The notes below the pieces were generated by a model. That model was not told the origin of the DNA, did no database searches, and worked only from the letters and a program-made list of their open reading frames with translations. This document shows positions 31,470-40,316 of a stretch of DNA of 42,242 nucleotides, piece after piece (positions within the stretch are counted from its first letter, which is position 1; every line of letters begins with the position of its first letter). The position numbers and the translations under genes are program-made. The stretch is taken from NCBI GenBank assembly GCA_900696615.1, contig CAADGS010000153.1, forward strand, positions 1-42,242, read 5' to 3'. The stretch is from an uncultured beta proteobacterium. Lineage in GTDB: Bacteria > Pseudomonadota > Gammaproteobacteria > Burkholderiales > Nitrosomonadaceae.

Positions 31470-32723
31470 TTATCTATCTATTTCACCAAATACTATATCC
31501 TGCGTGCCAATGATCGCAACAACGTCAGCAATCATGTGCCCTCGTGACATTTCATCTAAAGCAGCTAAATGAGCAAAACCCGGTGCACGTATTTTTAATC
31601 GATAGGGTTTGTTGGCTCCATTCGATACAAGATAAATCCCGAATTCACCTTTTGGGTGCTCAACAGCGGCATAGGTTTCTCCTGGTGGCACATGAAATCC
31701 TTCTGTAAATAATTTGAAATGATGAATCATTTCCTCCATATTCTGCTTCATATCCAAACGCGACGGCGGAGCAACCTTATGGTTATCAGTTATCACAGGC
31801 CCAGGATTACTGCGCAACCACTCGACGCACTGCCTTATAATTCGATTTGATTGACGAAATTCTTCTATACGCACCAAGTAGCGATCGTAACAATCACCAT
31901 TAACGCCTATAGGTATATCAAAATCAAGCCTATCATAAACTTCATACGGTTGTTTTTTTCTTAAATCCCATTCCACCCCCGAGCCACGTAGCATGGGCCC
32001 GGTAAAGCCAAGTGCTTTAGCACGCTCTGGAGAAACAACGCCAATATCAACTAATCGCTGCTTCCAAATTCTGTTATCAGTTAGCAATGTTTCATATTCA
32101 TCAACATAATTTGGAAACCGGTCTGTAAAATCCTCAATAAAATCTAATAACGAACCCTCTCGATTAGCGTTCCGTATGCGCGTCTTTTTTTCGTCATGAA
32201 TTTTTGATGACTGATATTTCGGCATAGTATCAGGTAAATCACGATATACCCCTCCAGGCCTATAATATGCAGCATGCATTCTGGCGCCCGATACTGCCTC
32301 GTAACAATCCATCAGATCTTCTCTTTCGCGAAAAGCATACAAAAACATTGTCATTGCACCAACATCTAACGCGTGCGCACCAATCCATAACAAGTGATTT
32401 AATATTCGCGTAATTTCATCGAACATTACACGTATATATTGCGCCGTTAGCGGGACATCAATATCCAATAGTTTTTCGATGGCCATAACATACGCATGTT
32501 CATTAACCATCATTGAAACATAGTCCAACCGATCCATATAAGGAACTGATTGAATATATGTTTTATTTTCTGCCAATTTCTCAGTTGCTCGATGCAACAA
32601 ACCAATATGAGGATCAGCCCGCCTCACAACTTCCCCATCCAATTCAAGCACCAAGCGCAATACACCATGCGCTGCAGGATGTTGGGGACCAAAATTCATG
32701 GTGTAATTTCGTATTTCAGCCAT
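31470..32723 (-). CDS. nuoD: NADH-quinone oxidoreductase subunit D
   Basis: NuoD forms the quinone site together with NuoB and NuoH and is related to [NiFe] hydrogenase large subunits. The 417-residue protein starts [20 protein letters not shown], with the conserved quinone-pocket histidine, and contains RLDYVSMM and [14 protein letters not shown]. It ends in the family-typical [10 protein letters not shown]. It is a separate gene from nuoC, unlike the fused nuoCD of E. coli. It lies 50 bp after nuoC and 2 bp before nuoE. Confidence 0.97.
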   Translation of the reverse strand: MAEIRNYTMNFGPQHPAAHGVLRLVLELDGEVVRRADPHIGLLHRATEKLAENKTYIQSVPYMDRLDYVSMMVNEHAYVMAIEKLLDIDVPLTAQYIRVMFDEITRILNHLLWIGAHALDVGAMTMFLYAFREREDLMDCYEAVSGARMHAAYYRPGGVYRDLPDTMPKYQSSKIHDEKKTRIRNANREGSLLDFIEDFTDRFPNYVDEYETLLTDNRIWKQRLVDIGVVSPERAKALGFTGPMLRGSGVEWDLRKKQPYEVYDRLDFDIPIGVNGDCYDRYLVRIEEFRQSNRIIRQCVEWLRSNPGPVITDNHKVAPPSRLDMKQNMEEMIHHFKLFTEGFHVPPGETYAAVEHPKGEFGIYLVSNGANKPYRLKIRAPGFAHLAALDEMSRGHMIADVVAIIGTQDIVFGEIDR

Positions 32724-32773
32724 AACTTACTTCAAAGAATTCTCGAGAAAAAACATCGGGGTAAAATCAAAGA

Positions 32774-33397
32774 TCAAAATTCACTATCTCCATAATGCTC
32801 CTCACGGATCACATGTGGTGTAATTTCACGCGGCTCAATACTAACTGGTTGATATATAACTCTTTTTTGCTCATCATCATATCGCATTTCCACATAACCT
32901 GATAATGGAAAGTCTTTACGAAATGGATTTCCTATAAATCCGTAATCCGTTAATATTCTACGAAGATCGGGGTGATTATTAAAAACTATCCCATATAGAT
33001 CAAAGGCTTCTCTCTCAAACCAATTTGCAACAGGCCATATTTCAGTAACTGAGTCAATTGCAGGAAATTCATTATCCTCGACCAATACTCTAATTCTCAG
33101 TCTATGATTCAAGCTTACCGAAAGCAAGTGATAAATTACCGCAAAACGTCTCTCACGCAAACCATGCCTAACTGACAGGCTGTCACCATAAGCTGAATAA
33201 TCAATTCCACACAAATCGATTAAAGTATCAAAAGCAAACTCAGGATTATCTCGCAGTAACTCACCAACAGATAAAATATGTTGGGCATGAACAATGATAG
33301 TCAATTCATCATGCTGAAACTGCGAACTTACTAATTTATCTGCTAATACGATATGTAGTGTTTTAGCTAAAATTTCTTGCTGATTACTTGTAGACAT
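32774..33397 (-). CDS. nuoC: NADH-quinone oxidoreductase subunit C
   Basis: NuoC is a structural subunit of the peripheral arm (30-kDa family). The 207-residue protein includes [12 protein letters not shown] and the signature [20 protein letters not shown] followed by [20 protein letters not shown]. Its length fits an unfused betaproteobacterial NuoC. It comes 9 bp after nuoB and 50 bp before nuoD on the same strand. Confidence 0.96.
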   Translation of the reverse strand: MSTSNQQEILAKTLHIVLADKLVSSQFQHDELTIIVHAQHILSVGELLRDNPEFAFDTLIDLCGIDYSAYGDSLSVRHGLRERRFAVIYHLLSVSLNHRLRIRVLVEDNEFPAIDSVTEIWPVANWFEREAFDLYGIVFNNHPDLRRILTDYGFIGNPFRKDFPLSGYVEMRYDDEQKRVIYQPVSIEPREITPHVIREEHYGDSEF

Positions 33398-33406
33398 CGT
33401 GACAAC

Positions 33407-33883
33407 TTACCGTGCAATTGTGTTAGTTCGATTGATCTTATTCTGTAACTGAATAATACCGTACAACAGAGCTTCTGCTGTAGGCGGACAACCGGGCACA
33501 TAGATATCAACCGGTACAATACGATCACATCCACGCACTACCGAATAAGCATAATGATAATAACCGCCACCATTTGCACAAGAACCCATAGATATAACCC
33601 ATCTGGGCTCAGCCATCTGATCATAAACTTTACGCAACGCTGGCGCCATCTTGTTACACAGAGTACCTGCAACAATCATTACATCCGATTGTCGAGGACT
33701 GGGTCTAAAAACAATACCAAATCGATCAAGATCATAGCGTGATGCACCTGTTTCCATCATTTCAACCGCGCAGCATGCCAATCCAAAAGTCATTGGCCAC
33801 ATCGAACCAGTACGCCCCCAGTTAATGATTGAATCCAGGCTCGTCGTAACAAAACCCTTCTCAAGAGTTCCTTCAATACTCAT
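33407..33883 (-). CDS. nuoB: NADH-quinone oxidoreductase subunit B
   Basis: NuoB holds cluster N2, the last iron-sulphur centre before quinone. The 158-residue protein shows the tandem-cysteine motif [10 protein letters not shown] near residue 35, then [14 protein letters not shown] and [14 protein letters not shown], which supply the remaining ligands. It lies 4 bp after nuoA and 9 bp before nuoC. No unusual features. Confidence 0.97.
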   Translation of the reverse strand: MSIEGTLEKGFVTTSLDSIINWGRTGSMWPMTFGLACCAVEMMETGASRYDLDRFGIVFRPSPRQSDVMIVAGTLCNKMAPALRKVYDQMAEPRWVISMGSCANGGGYYHYAYSVVRGCDRIVPVDIYVPGCPPTAEALLYGIIQLQNKINRTNTIAR

Positions 33884-33887
33884 AGCG

Positions 33888-34244
33888 TCAATCCCATTCC
33901 AGCGCTCCTTTCATCCATTCGTATATAAAGCCTACGACAAGAATACCCAAGAACACCATCATCGCAACAAATCCAAATAAACCTATTTCATCCAATACAA
34001 TTGCCCATGGAAATAGAAAGGCAATTTCTAAATCAAACAGGATAAATAAGATCGCAACTAAATAATAGCGCACATCAAACTTCATCCGCGCATCTTCGAA
34101 AGCCTCAAAACCACATTCATAAGGTGATAATTTTTCACTATCAGGACGGTTTGGCGCCAGCAACCAGCCACCTAACATGCATGCCCCACCTACCAAAAAA
34201 CCCACGATAAGGAAAAGCAAAATTGGAAAATAATTTTCGAGCAT
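33888..34244 (-). CDS. nuoA: NADH-quinone oxidoreductase subunit A
   Basis: NuoA is a three-helix membrane subunit near the quinone channel. The 118-residue protein carries the conserved loop [20 protein letters not shown], with the family cysteine, and the helix [15 protein letters not shown] with its acidic residues. It is the first nuo gene and follows tRNA-Leu by 36 bp on the same strand. No separate promoter is evident in that short gap, so nuo may be read through from the tpiA-secG-tRNA transcript, or use a promoter I could not recognise. Confidence 0.96.
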   Translation of the reverse strand: MLENYFPILLFLIVGFLVGGACMLGGWLLAPNRPDSEKLSPYECGFEAFEDARMKFDVRYYLVAILFILFDLEIAFLFPWAIVLDEIGLFGFVAMMVFLGILVVGFIYEWMKGALEWD

Positions 34245-34280
34245 TTATTATTAATTTATAAAATACAGATAAATAATTAG

Positions 34281-34365
34281 TGGTGCCGACGGCGAGACTC
34301 GAACTCGCACAGCTTTCGCCACCGCCCCCTCAAGACGGCGTGTCTACCAATTCCACCACGTCGGC
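34281..34365 (-). tRNA. tRNA-Leu, anticodon GAG
   Basis: An 85-nt cloverleaf can be drawn by hand: acceptor GCCGACG/CGTCGGC, D arm GGAATTGGTAGAC, anticodon stem CCGTC/GGCGG with loop TTGAGGG (anticodon GAG), a long class II variable arm TGGCGAAAGCTGT, T arm GCGAG-TTCGAGT-CTCGC, and an encoded CCA. The long variable arm and anticodon identify leucine (CUC/CUU codons). It lies between secG and nuoA on their strand; the secG/tRNA-Leu(GAG) neighbourhood is widespread in proteobacteria. Confidence 0.97.
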
Positions 34366-34427
34366 GACAAAACTATGCATTAGTACGACCAACATTAATA
34401 CTGCCACATCAATTAATATTTGAACAG

Positions 34428-34814
34428 CTATTCTGGAATTTGACCGGCTCTAGAGTTACTTTGAGTTTCAGAGGGTTCTACATCGACTTGCTTCACAGCA
34501 TTGCTCTCAGAATCCTTTTCCGCAGCTTTCTCTGTTTCATCAATCTGATCCATAATACTACCCATAACACTCGAATCTTTCGGTTGATTTGCAGAATAAT
34601 AAGTCAAGCCCATACTCGTTATAAAAAACATTGCAGCCACAAAACTCGTCGTACGACTCAGAAAATTTGCAGAACCACTCGCTCCAAACAAGCTACCCGC
34701 CGATCCGCTGCCAAAAGCCGCCCCCATATCAGCACCCTTGCCATGCTGCAATAATACTAGAACTATCAGTATAACCGCCAGCACAATATGAATTGTCCAG
34801 ACTATAATTTCCAA
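34428..34814 (-). CDS. secG: Protein translocase subunit SecG (TTG start)
   Basis: SecG is the small accessory subunit of the SecYEG inner-membrane translocon. The 128-residue protein begins MEIIVWTIHIVLAVILIVLVLL, then has the signature QHGKGADMGAAFGSGSAGSLFGASGSANFLSR and a second membrane helix. The C-terminal tail of about 50 residues is acidic and low in complexity, as is common in this group. The start is TTG at 34814, supported by AGGG 7 nt upstream and by alignment to the family start. It follows tpiA by 15 bp. Confidence 0.95.
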   Translation of the reverse strand: MEIIVWTIHIVLAVILIVLVLLQHGKGADMGAAFGSGSAGSLFGASGSANFLSRTTSFVAAMFFITSMGLTYYSANQPKDSSVMGSIMDQIDETEKAAEKDSESNAVKQVDVEPSETQSNSRAGQIPE

Positions 34815-34829
34815 TCTATTACCCTAAAA

Positions 34830-35585
34830 TTAGTTACTCAGTGCATTGCAAATTGCAACGAAATCACTTGCTGCAAGCGATGCCCCACCTATTAAACCAC
34901 CATCTATATCCGGCATTGCAAATAATTCAGATGCATTATTTGCCTTTACACTACCACCATAAAGGATAGTCAATTCTTTAGCTATATTATTACCTTGCAT
35001 GCCAACACTACTTCTAATAAAAACATGCACTTCTTGCGCCTGCTCTGGCGTAGCTGTTTTACCTGTGCCAATCGCCCAAACAGGTTCGTAAGCAATCACA
35101 GCTTTACTTAATGACCCCACTCCCGCTTTATTTATAACTGCCATCAGCTGTTCTTGAATAATTTGTTCGGTAATTTCCTCATCACGTTGCTCAAGAGTTT
35201 CACCCACACACAAAATCGGTATCAACCCTGCCCGCTGTGCCGCCATATATTTCTCTGCAACGATATCATTATCTTCTCCGTATAATGCTCTTCTTTCTGA
35301 ATGCCCTACAATTACATAAGTACATCCAAAATCATTTAGCATAGAAACCGACACTTCTCCGGTATAGGCACCTTTTTCATACTGACTTACATTCTGAGCA
35401 CCCCACGATACGTTCGTATTTTTTAATGTATTTTGCACTGATGGCAAATAAGGATAGGGCACACAAACTGCAAATTGATTAGCAGGTAACCCATCAAGAC
35501 CAGCAACAATCGAATCAAGCAACTTTTCGTTTTCGACTAAACAACCATGCATCTTCCAGTTACCAATCACCAGTCTTTTACGCAT
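34830..35585 (-). CDS. tpiA: Triosephosphate isomerase
   Basis: TpiA interconverts dihydroxyacetone phosphate and glyceraldehyde-3-phosphate. Active-site features are intact: NWKMHG at the N terminus (lysine), VGHSERR (histidine), AYEPVWAIGTGKTATPEQ (glutamate and flexible loop) and LYGGSVKANNA (phosphate binding). I start at ATG 35585 (MRKRLVIGNWKM, 251 residues), which has GGAAGAAG just upstream. A GTG at 35609 would add eight residues with no Shine-Dalgarno. A promoter candidate lies about 40 bp upstream, and glgP is divergent. Confidence 0.96.
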   Translation of the reverse strand: MRKRLVIGNWKMHGCLVENEKLLDSIVAGLDGLPANQFAVCVPYPYLPSVQNTLKNTNVSWGAQNVSQYEKGAYTGEVSVSMLNDFGCTYVIVGHSERRALYGEDNDIVAEKYMAAQRAGLIPILCVGETLEQRDEEITEQIIQEQLMAVINKAGVGSLSKAVIAYEPVWAIGTGKTATPEQAQEVHVFIRSSVGMQGNNIAKELTILYGGSVKANNASELFAMPDIDGGLIGGASLAASDFVAICNALSN

Positions 35586-35621
35586 TTTACTTCTTCCGGC
35601 CTCAACCACTTAAAATAGGAA

Positions 35622-35650
35622 ATGCTACAGTTGATTGTTTATCTAGTCAA
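35622..35650 (-). promoter_or_regulatory. Candidate sigma-70 promoter for tpiA-secG
   Basis: On the minus strand TTGACT (35645-35650) and TAGCAT (35622-35627) are exactly 17 bp apart and about 37 bp from the tpiA start codon. Each box has five of six (-35) or four of six (-10) consensus bases. The inverted repeat at 35631-35654 covers its spacer and -35 box. Confidence 0.55.
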
Positions 35651-35654
35651 TCAA
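35631..35654. repeat. Inverted repeat overlapping the tpiA promoter (possible operator)
   Basis: TTGATTG (35631-35637) and CAATCAA (35648-35654) are perfect 7-bp arms around a 10-bp centre, in the divergent tpiA-glgP spacer. The spacing of half-sites (about 17 bp centre to centre) would suit a dimeric regulator. Binding is inference. Confidence 0.45.
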
Positions 35655-35744
35655 ATATATTATTTGGCAAGACATTCCATATTAAAATGACGGATTCAAG
35701 TAATAGCTTTGATAAAATAACAACTTCCAGCAAGGAGAGTTTTC

Positions 35745-38300
35745 ATGTCTTCGCGAACAGCATTTACCATCACCGTCAACCCTAAAATCCCGCCACGGCT
35801 TAAGCGCCTAGAAGAATTGGCTAATAATCTCTGGTATAGCTGGGATCGTGCTACGCGCACGCTATTCTCCCGGCTTGATCCGCATTTATGGGAAGCTGTT
35901 GGACACAACCCCAAAGCATTTCTTAAACGCGTGGATGAATCGGCGCTACTAAAAGCAATGGAAGATCGGGTATTTCTTGCCACCTACAATAGCATTTTAT
36001 TAACGTACGATTCATATCATGATGCTTCCACTGCCCATGAAAACGGCGAAGGATTAAGTGCACATGATCAAGTCGCCTACTTTTGCTTCGAGTTTGGTTT
36101 TCACGAAAGTTTGCCTATTTATTCCGGTGGCTTGGGGATTCTGGCCGGAGATCACTGCAAAGCGGCGAGCGACTTACATTTACCATTCGTCGCGATAGGC
36201 TTGTTATATCGCCAAGGATATTTTTCTCAAATTATAGATATTCAGGGAAATCAACAGGTTAGCTACACTGTCTCAGACTTTGACGACCTTCCCGTCATAC
36301 CTGTATTGCGAAATGACGGTTCAAATCTGAAGATTGAAGTACTCTTGCCACACCGCAACGTCATCGCCCAAATATGGCAGGCAAAAATCGGACATGTCAC
36401 GCTATATCTATTGGATACCGATCTACCGGAAAACTCGCCGCAAGACCGTTACATCACGCACAATTTGTATGGCGGCGATAAGACCATGCGAATCGAACAA
36501 GAAATTATTCTGGGCATGGGTGGCGTTCGCGCGCTACAAGCGCTTGGCATTCAACCGACTATTTGGCATATCAACGAAGGTCATGCGGCTTTCATGATTT
36601 TGGAACGCATCCACAATCTGGTTCAACAAGGACTTAATTTTGCCAGCGCATTGGAAAGTGTCGCAGTTAATACTGTATTTACTACACATACTGCCGTTCC
36701 CGCCGGCCATGATCATTTTAGTGCAGATATGATGCAAACCTATTTTGACAATTTCTACCGCGACCTTCGCATCACACGTGAAGAATTCATGGAACTCGGC
36801 CATGTGCCTGGCAGTCCGGATTTTAATATGACCGCGCTGGCAATCCACGGATCGCGTACGCACAATGGCGTCAGCCAAATCCATGGTAACGTGTCTGCAA
36901 ATATTTGCGGAGATTTATGGCCACAAATTGAACCGGAAGAAAACCCTATTTCTTATGTTACTAATGGCGTACACGTCCCGACCTTTCTGGCGCAAGAATG
37001 GTCCGATCTATTTGATCGCTACGTCGGCCATGAGTGGCGCGGCAAAATGTGCGACACTGAATACTGGTCGCGCATCGATGCTATTCCCGATCATTTGTTT
37101 TGGAGCGTGCGGCAATCCCTGAAATCCCAAATGTTTTATGGCATCCGTTCCCGAGTTACCGATCAAAATGCCAGGAATCGGGGTTCCGAGGCTCATCTCG
37201 ACCGACTGCTGAAATTTGTAGATCCCATTAATCCTAATATTCTGACATTGGGTTTCGCACGTCGCTTTGCAACGTATAAACGCGCCGCGCTATTATTTGA
37301 AAATCTCGATTGGCTGCGTAAGATTATTCTTGACCAGGAACGGCCGGTCTTGCTGTTATTTGCCGGTAAAGCGCACCCTGCTGACACCCCCGGTCAGGAT
37401 TTGATCCGGCGCATTAGCGAAATTGCTCATCTTCCCGAGTTTGAAGGACGCTTGTTATTGATTGAGGGCTATGATTTGCGGCTTGCCAGGCGTTTAGTTG
37501 CTGGTGTCGATGTGTGGCTCAATAATCCGATTTATCCGCTAGAAGCCAGCGGCACATCAGGCATGAAAGCCGGCATCAACGGCGCCATTAATCTAAGTGT
37601 TTTGGATGGTTGGTGGGGTGAAGGTTATGATGGTAAAAATGGCTGGGCGATTAAACCCGGACCAGAGAAAATGGATAGTGCGTTACGCGACAAAGAAGAA
37701 AGCCGGGCACTGTATGAAATTCTGCAAGATCAAGTCGTTCCGTTGTATTACAACTACGGTAAACTCGGCTATTCACCGGGTTGGGTCAAAATGGCTAAGC
37801 ACTCCATGAAATCTTTACTGCCACGCTATAACGCCACTCGAATGGTCGATGAATATGTAAAAAAATTCTACCGTCCTGCCAGTGATAAAGGCATGCTCTA
37901 CGCAGCCAACGACTTTGCCGAAGCAAAAAACCTTGCCGCCTGGAAAACCAAAGTAAGAAATGCCTGGCACGGTGTTTCCTTACGCCGATTGGATACCCCT
38001 AGTGACCGAATTTTTTTTAATGAAACGCTCAATTTCAGGGTCGCTGTTAAATTGAACCATCTAGCGCCGGAAGACGTTGTCGTAGAATTATTAATTTGCC
38101 GTCAGTTTAAAACCACCAAATTATGTAATTTCAAACACTTCAAATTTGAATCTACCGGTATTGAAGAAGCTGGCGAGCACTTGTTTGAACTCAAACTCAA
38201 GCCCGAATTATGCGGCAAGCAAGAATATTTTATCCGCATGCACCCCCATCACTCGCTGTTGATGCATCCCCTGGAAATGGGACTGATGGTATGGTTATAA
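35745..38300 (+). CDS. glgP: Alpha-glucan (glycogen/maltodextrin) phosphorylase, DUF3417 type
   Basis: The enzyme releases glucose-1-phosphate from alpha-1,4-glucans. The 851-residue protein belongs to the short GT35 class with an N-terminal DUF3417-like region (about residues 10-125, ELANNLWYSWDRATR). It then has IYSGGLGILAGDHCKAASDL, HINEGHAAFMILER, GFARRFATYKRAALL and the PLP site EASGTSGMKAGINGA, with the lysine at about residue 608. AAGGAG lies shortly before the ATG. It is divergent from tpiA. No other glycogen genes are in the window, so synthesis must be encoded elsewhere. MalP is an alternative label. Confidence 0.94.
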   Translation: MSSRTAFTITVNPKIPPRLKRLEELANNLWYSWDRATRTLFSRLDPHLWEAVGHNPKAFLKRVDESALLKAMEDRVFLATYNSILLTYDSYHDASTAHENGEGLSAHDQVAYFCFEFGFHESLPIYSGGLGILAGDHCKAASDLHLPFVAIGLLYRQGYFSQIIDIQGNQQVSYTVSDFDDLPVIPVLRNDGSNLKIEVLLPHRNVIAQIWQAKIGHVTLYLLDTDLPENSPQDRYITHNLYGGDKTMRIEQEIILGMGGVRALQALGIQPTIWHINEGHAAFMILERIHNLVQQGLNFASALESVAVNTVFTTHTAVPAGHDHFSADMMQTYFDNFYRDLRITREEFMELGHVPGSPDFNMTALAIHGSRTHNGVSQIHGNVSANICGDLWPQIEPEENPISYVTNGVHVPTFLAQEWSDLFDRYVGHEWRGKMCDTEYWSRIDAIPDHLFWSVRQSLKSQMFYGIRSRVTDQNARNRGSEAHLDRLLKFVDPINPNILTLGFARRFATYKRAALLFENLDWLRKIILDQERPVLLLFAGKAHPADTPGQDLIRRISEIAHLPEFEGRLLLIEGYDLRLARRLVAGVDVWLNNPIYPLEASGTSGMKAGINGAINLSVLDGWWGEGYDGKNGWAIKPGPEKMDSALRDKEESRALYEILQDQVVPLYYNYGKLGYSPGWVKMAKHSMKSLLPRYNATRMVDEYVKKFYRPASDKGMLYAANDFAEAKNLAAWKTKVRNAWHGVSLRRLDTPSDRIFFNETLNFRVAVKLNHLAPEDVVVELLICRQFKTTKLCNFKHFKFESTGIEEAGEHLFELKLKPELCGKQEYFIRMHPHHSLLMHPLEMGLMVWL

Positions 38301-38442
38301 AATAGGCTTCAATATAAATTTAGCAAGTGGTAAAAATTAACATACTTAATACTCCTCGTAAGAAACTCTTATTAAGATACCGTTCATGAATATACATAAG
38401 TATGTTCCGATTTAATGTGTCACTAAAAAGGAGATATACGCT

Positions 38443-38622
38443 ATGAATTGGAATCATTTAAAAGGGAAAGTGAAACAGCATTGGGGTGATTGGATGGATG
38501 ATGATTTGGCTATCATCAACGGAAAACGCGATCAACTTATCGGCAAACTGCAAAAACGCCACATCATGTCTAAACAAAAGCCAAAAAAGATGACAAATGA
38601 TTTTTATGATAGATATGAATAG
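38443..38622 (+). CDS. CsbD-family stress-response protein
   Basis: This short gene encodes 59 residues, starting MNWNHLKGKVKQHWGDWMDD and containing NGKRDQLIGKLQKRH, the hallmark of the CsbD family. Family members are abundant small proteins induced by general stress (sigma-B in Bacillus, entry to stationary phase elsewhere); their biochemical role is unclear. The C-terminal KQKPKKMTNDFYDRYE is basic then acidic. The start is well supported by AAGGAG 8 nt upstream. A weak stem, CCGCA/TGCG, followed by T-rich DNA lies just after the stop. An inverted repeat, AACATACTTA (38339) with TAAGTATGTT (38397), lies upstream. It probably has its own transcript. Confidence 0.9.
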   Translation: MNWNHLKGKVKQHWGDWMDDDLAIINGKRDQLIGKLQKRHIMSKQKPKKMTNDFYDRYE

Positions 38623-38680
38623 CCGCAAATAATGCGAGCCATTTCTATTTTTGCTTGACTATATTTTCACAAGCGATTAA

Positions 38681-38696
38681 TTTTGCAATTGCAAAA
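38681..38696. repeat. Perfect 16-bp palindrome
   Basis: TTTTGCAATTGCAAAA is its own reverse complement. It lies in the short gap between the csbD-like gene and a convergent small membrane-protein gene. It could be a binding site or a chance AT-rich palindrome; the lack of a loop argues against a terminator. Confidence 0.4.
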
Positions 38697-38778
38697 CTCT
38701 GCATTTAATCGATTGCCGTAGCAGCCGTGCAATTACGAATGTGAAACCAGACAATGAATCAATCTAGAATCACCGTAT

Positions 38779-39021
38779 TTATTTATGATTGGATTTTAGA
38801 ACGCCTCTTATATTCATTCCTGTCAGAATTACCTGTAATAGCGCGAGCGCCCAAGCGGAATTAGGAATGGCCCAAATGAACCACAGTGCATTGCTTAATA
38901 AAAACAACCAGAACCCCCAGTTACGATTGTCTTTTCGTTCGGCTGATACATACCAAGAAGCAGTTATGGTTACCAACATAGCCAGCCATTGGATGTGATT
39001 AAGCAATTCGGTATAGGTCAT
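38779..39021 (-). CDS. Small three-helix membrane protein, function unknown
   Basis: The 80-residue protein starts MTYTELLNHIQWLAMLVTIT. It has three hydrophobic segments (about residues 8-26, 34-52 and 55-72) joined by short charged loops such as SAERKDNRNWG, and ends GVLKSNHK. I recall similar short proteins in other proteobacteria, sometimes labelled as transporter-like because of a PQ-loop/SemiSWEET-like pattern, but I cannot assign a substrate. It is on the minus strand, convergent with the csbD-like gene and divergent from the DUF883 gene. The ATG lacks an obvious strong Shine-Dalgarno (AGAGAACAAAA upstream). Confidence 0.75.
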   Translation of the reverse strand: MTYTELLNHIQWLAMLVTITASWYVSAERKDNRNWGFWLFLLSNALWFIWAIPNSAWALALLQVILTGMNIRGVLKSNHK

Positions 39022-39132
39022 TTTTGTTCTCTTTGCATACGTAAAAGTATTTTGTGATCAAGTTTTTATCAAACAATTGGAAAATCGCAATCTAACACGG
39101 AGTTTATTTAAATTTCATTAACTATCATAAGT

Positions 39133-39162
39133 TTTACAATTTTTTTAAGACCCAAATAAGAT
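39133..39162 (+). promoter_or_regulatory. Candidate promoter for the DUF883 gene
   Basis: TTTACA (39133-39138) and TAAGAT (39157-39162) are 18 bp apart and about 48 bp before the start codon. Both boxes match four to five of six consensus bases. A stress sigma factor could use a different site, so this is tentative. Confidence 0.35.
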
Positions 39163-39209
39163 ACAAATTTTCGATAATATTAACGCCTGTCATAAAGGAG
39201 AGGAAAAAA

Positions 39210-39530
39210 ATGAGACGAGCATTTGATGAAAGAAAAGATGAATTATTATCAGAAGTACGGAGCATCTTGAAAGATGCCGAGGCGATGTATGAATCGATTG
39301 TCGACGATGGCACCGACAAAACCAAGCAGCTCAAGAAAAATTTGAAGGCCAAAATAGAAAAGGCCCGGGTACAATTCGATGACATTGAAGACAACTTGAC
39401 GGATATCGCTCAAACCACGGTCAAAGACACCGACACCTGGATACGCGACAATCCTTACGTGGCATTGGGTGCCGTGTTTTCGTTTGGAATGATCATTGCG
39501 TTGTTGCTCAAAGATAACTCCCGCCGTTAA
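39210..39530 (+). CDS. DUF883 (ElaB/YqjD/YgaM-like) membrane-anchored protein
   Basis: The 106-residue protein is a charged helical domain (about residues 1-80, rich in Lys, Glu and Asp) followed by the family signature DTWIRDNPYVALGAVFSFGMIIALLL, a C-terminal membrane anchor, and NSRR. ElaB and YqjD of E. coli share this layout, are stationary-phase induced, and YqjD associates with ribosomes through its soluble part. AAGGAGAGG lies just before the ATG. The next two genes, YqjE-like and YqjK-like, reproduce the E. coli yqjD-yqjE-yqjK order, which strengthens the assignment to YqjD. Confidence 0.88.
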   Translation: MRRAFDERKDELLSEVRSILKDAEAMYESIVDDGTDKTKQLKKNLKAKIEKARVQFDDIEDNLTDIAQTTVKDTDTWIRDNPYVALGAVFSFGMIIALLLKDNSRR

Positions 39531-39621
39531 GCGGAAAGACATCTTGCCTTCGCAATTGCTGACTGTTTTACTTCAAATATAGCAGACTAATCTCGGACAA
39601 TTATTAACAACAGAACACCCA

Positions 39622-40029
39622 ATGGAGCAATTGCGCTACTTAAAAGACTCTGCATTTACGTTACTTGAGCTTATGCTGGTGCGCGTAAAAATGGCGCGCA
39701 TCGAACTGTCAGAGTTCAAAGATAATTTGGTAAAAGCCATAGCAATGCTGTTAGTTGCTCTGTTCATCTTTTTCTTGAGTTTTATCAGCTTACTATTCGC
39801 ACTCAATACACTTCTTACAGATGAACAGAAAATCTGGGTATTTTTTGGTATCGCGGCAGGATGTTTTTTATTGACACTTGTATTGTTCCTTTTTGCGCTA
39901 TCTAAACTCCATTCCAACGACAACTTTATGCAGGAAACATTGCAAGGAATTAGCGATGACATACAAATTGCAAAAGGTAAGAAACCGTTACATGATTTAA
40001 AGATAAAAGAGCTATTTGATGATGAATAA
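39622..40029 (+). CDS. YqjE-like membrane protein (phage-holin superfamily fold, DUF1469)
   Basis: The 135-residue protein has an amphipathic N-terminal helix (RVKMARIELSEFKDNLVKAI) and two strong membrane helices, about residues 40-66 (LLVALFIFFLSFISLLFAL) and 73-95 (WVFFGIAAGCFLLTLVLFLF). A charged C-terminal tail contains DDIQIAKGKKPLHDLKIKELFDDE. This is the YqjE/DUF1469 pattern. Domain databases file it near phage holins, but the context is chromosomal and gives no hint of a prophage. It lies 91 bp after the DUF883 gene and overlaps the next gene by about 11 bp. The exact role is unknown. Confidence 0.85.
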   Translation: MEQLRYLKDSAFTLLELMLVRVKMARIELSEFKDNLVKAIAMLLVALFIFFLSFISLLFALNTLLTDEQKIWVFFGIAAGCFLLTLVLFLFALSKLHSNDNFMQETLQGISDDIQIAKGKKPLHDLKIKELFDDE

Positions 40030-40291
40030 AGCGTCAAAAGAAGAACTTGAATTGTTACGTTTGCAATCGCAAGGTTTGCGGTTAAAGTTACTCATGGCCC
40101 AAGCCAGTCATAGAAAACATAGCAATTTCGATGATGTGCTCGACTTCTTGGACAACATCCCCGGGACGACCGATTTGGCTTTAAAAGCTGTAAGCATGCC
40201 ACAGAAATTCTCAACAAAAGTTTTAGTTGGCGCAGCACTGCTGGCCATAGCGTATATACGCTACCGCTCAAACAACAAAACTAATCGATAA
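40019..40291 (+). CDS. YqjK-like small protein
   Basis: The 90-residue protein begins MMNKASKEELELLRLQSQGLR, is helical and basic, and ends in a hydrophobic segment, KVLVGAALLAIAYIRYR. Its place directly after a YqjE-like gene, overlapping it by 11 bp, matches yqjK of E. coli; sequence similarity alone is weak. I prefer the ATG at 40019 because AGAG lies 7 nt upstream. An ATG one codon later and a TTG one codon earlier are alternatives. It converges on the YihY gene with only 25 bp between. Confidence 0.7.
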   Translation: MMNKASKEELELLRLQSQGLRLKLLMAQASHRKHSNFDDVLDFLDNIPGTTDLALKAVSMPQKFSTKVLVGAALLAIAYIRYRSNNKTNR

Positions 40292-40316
40292 GCTATCCAT
40301 CTAGAGTAGTCGTGAG

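Noticed and set aside
39622-40029. Holin-like protein as a sign of a prophage
   Set aside because: The holin label comes from a fold family; the neighbours are DUF883 and YqjK-like genes as in yqjDEK, and no phage structural or lysis genes are nearby.
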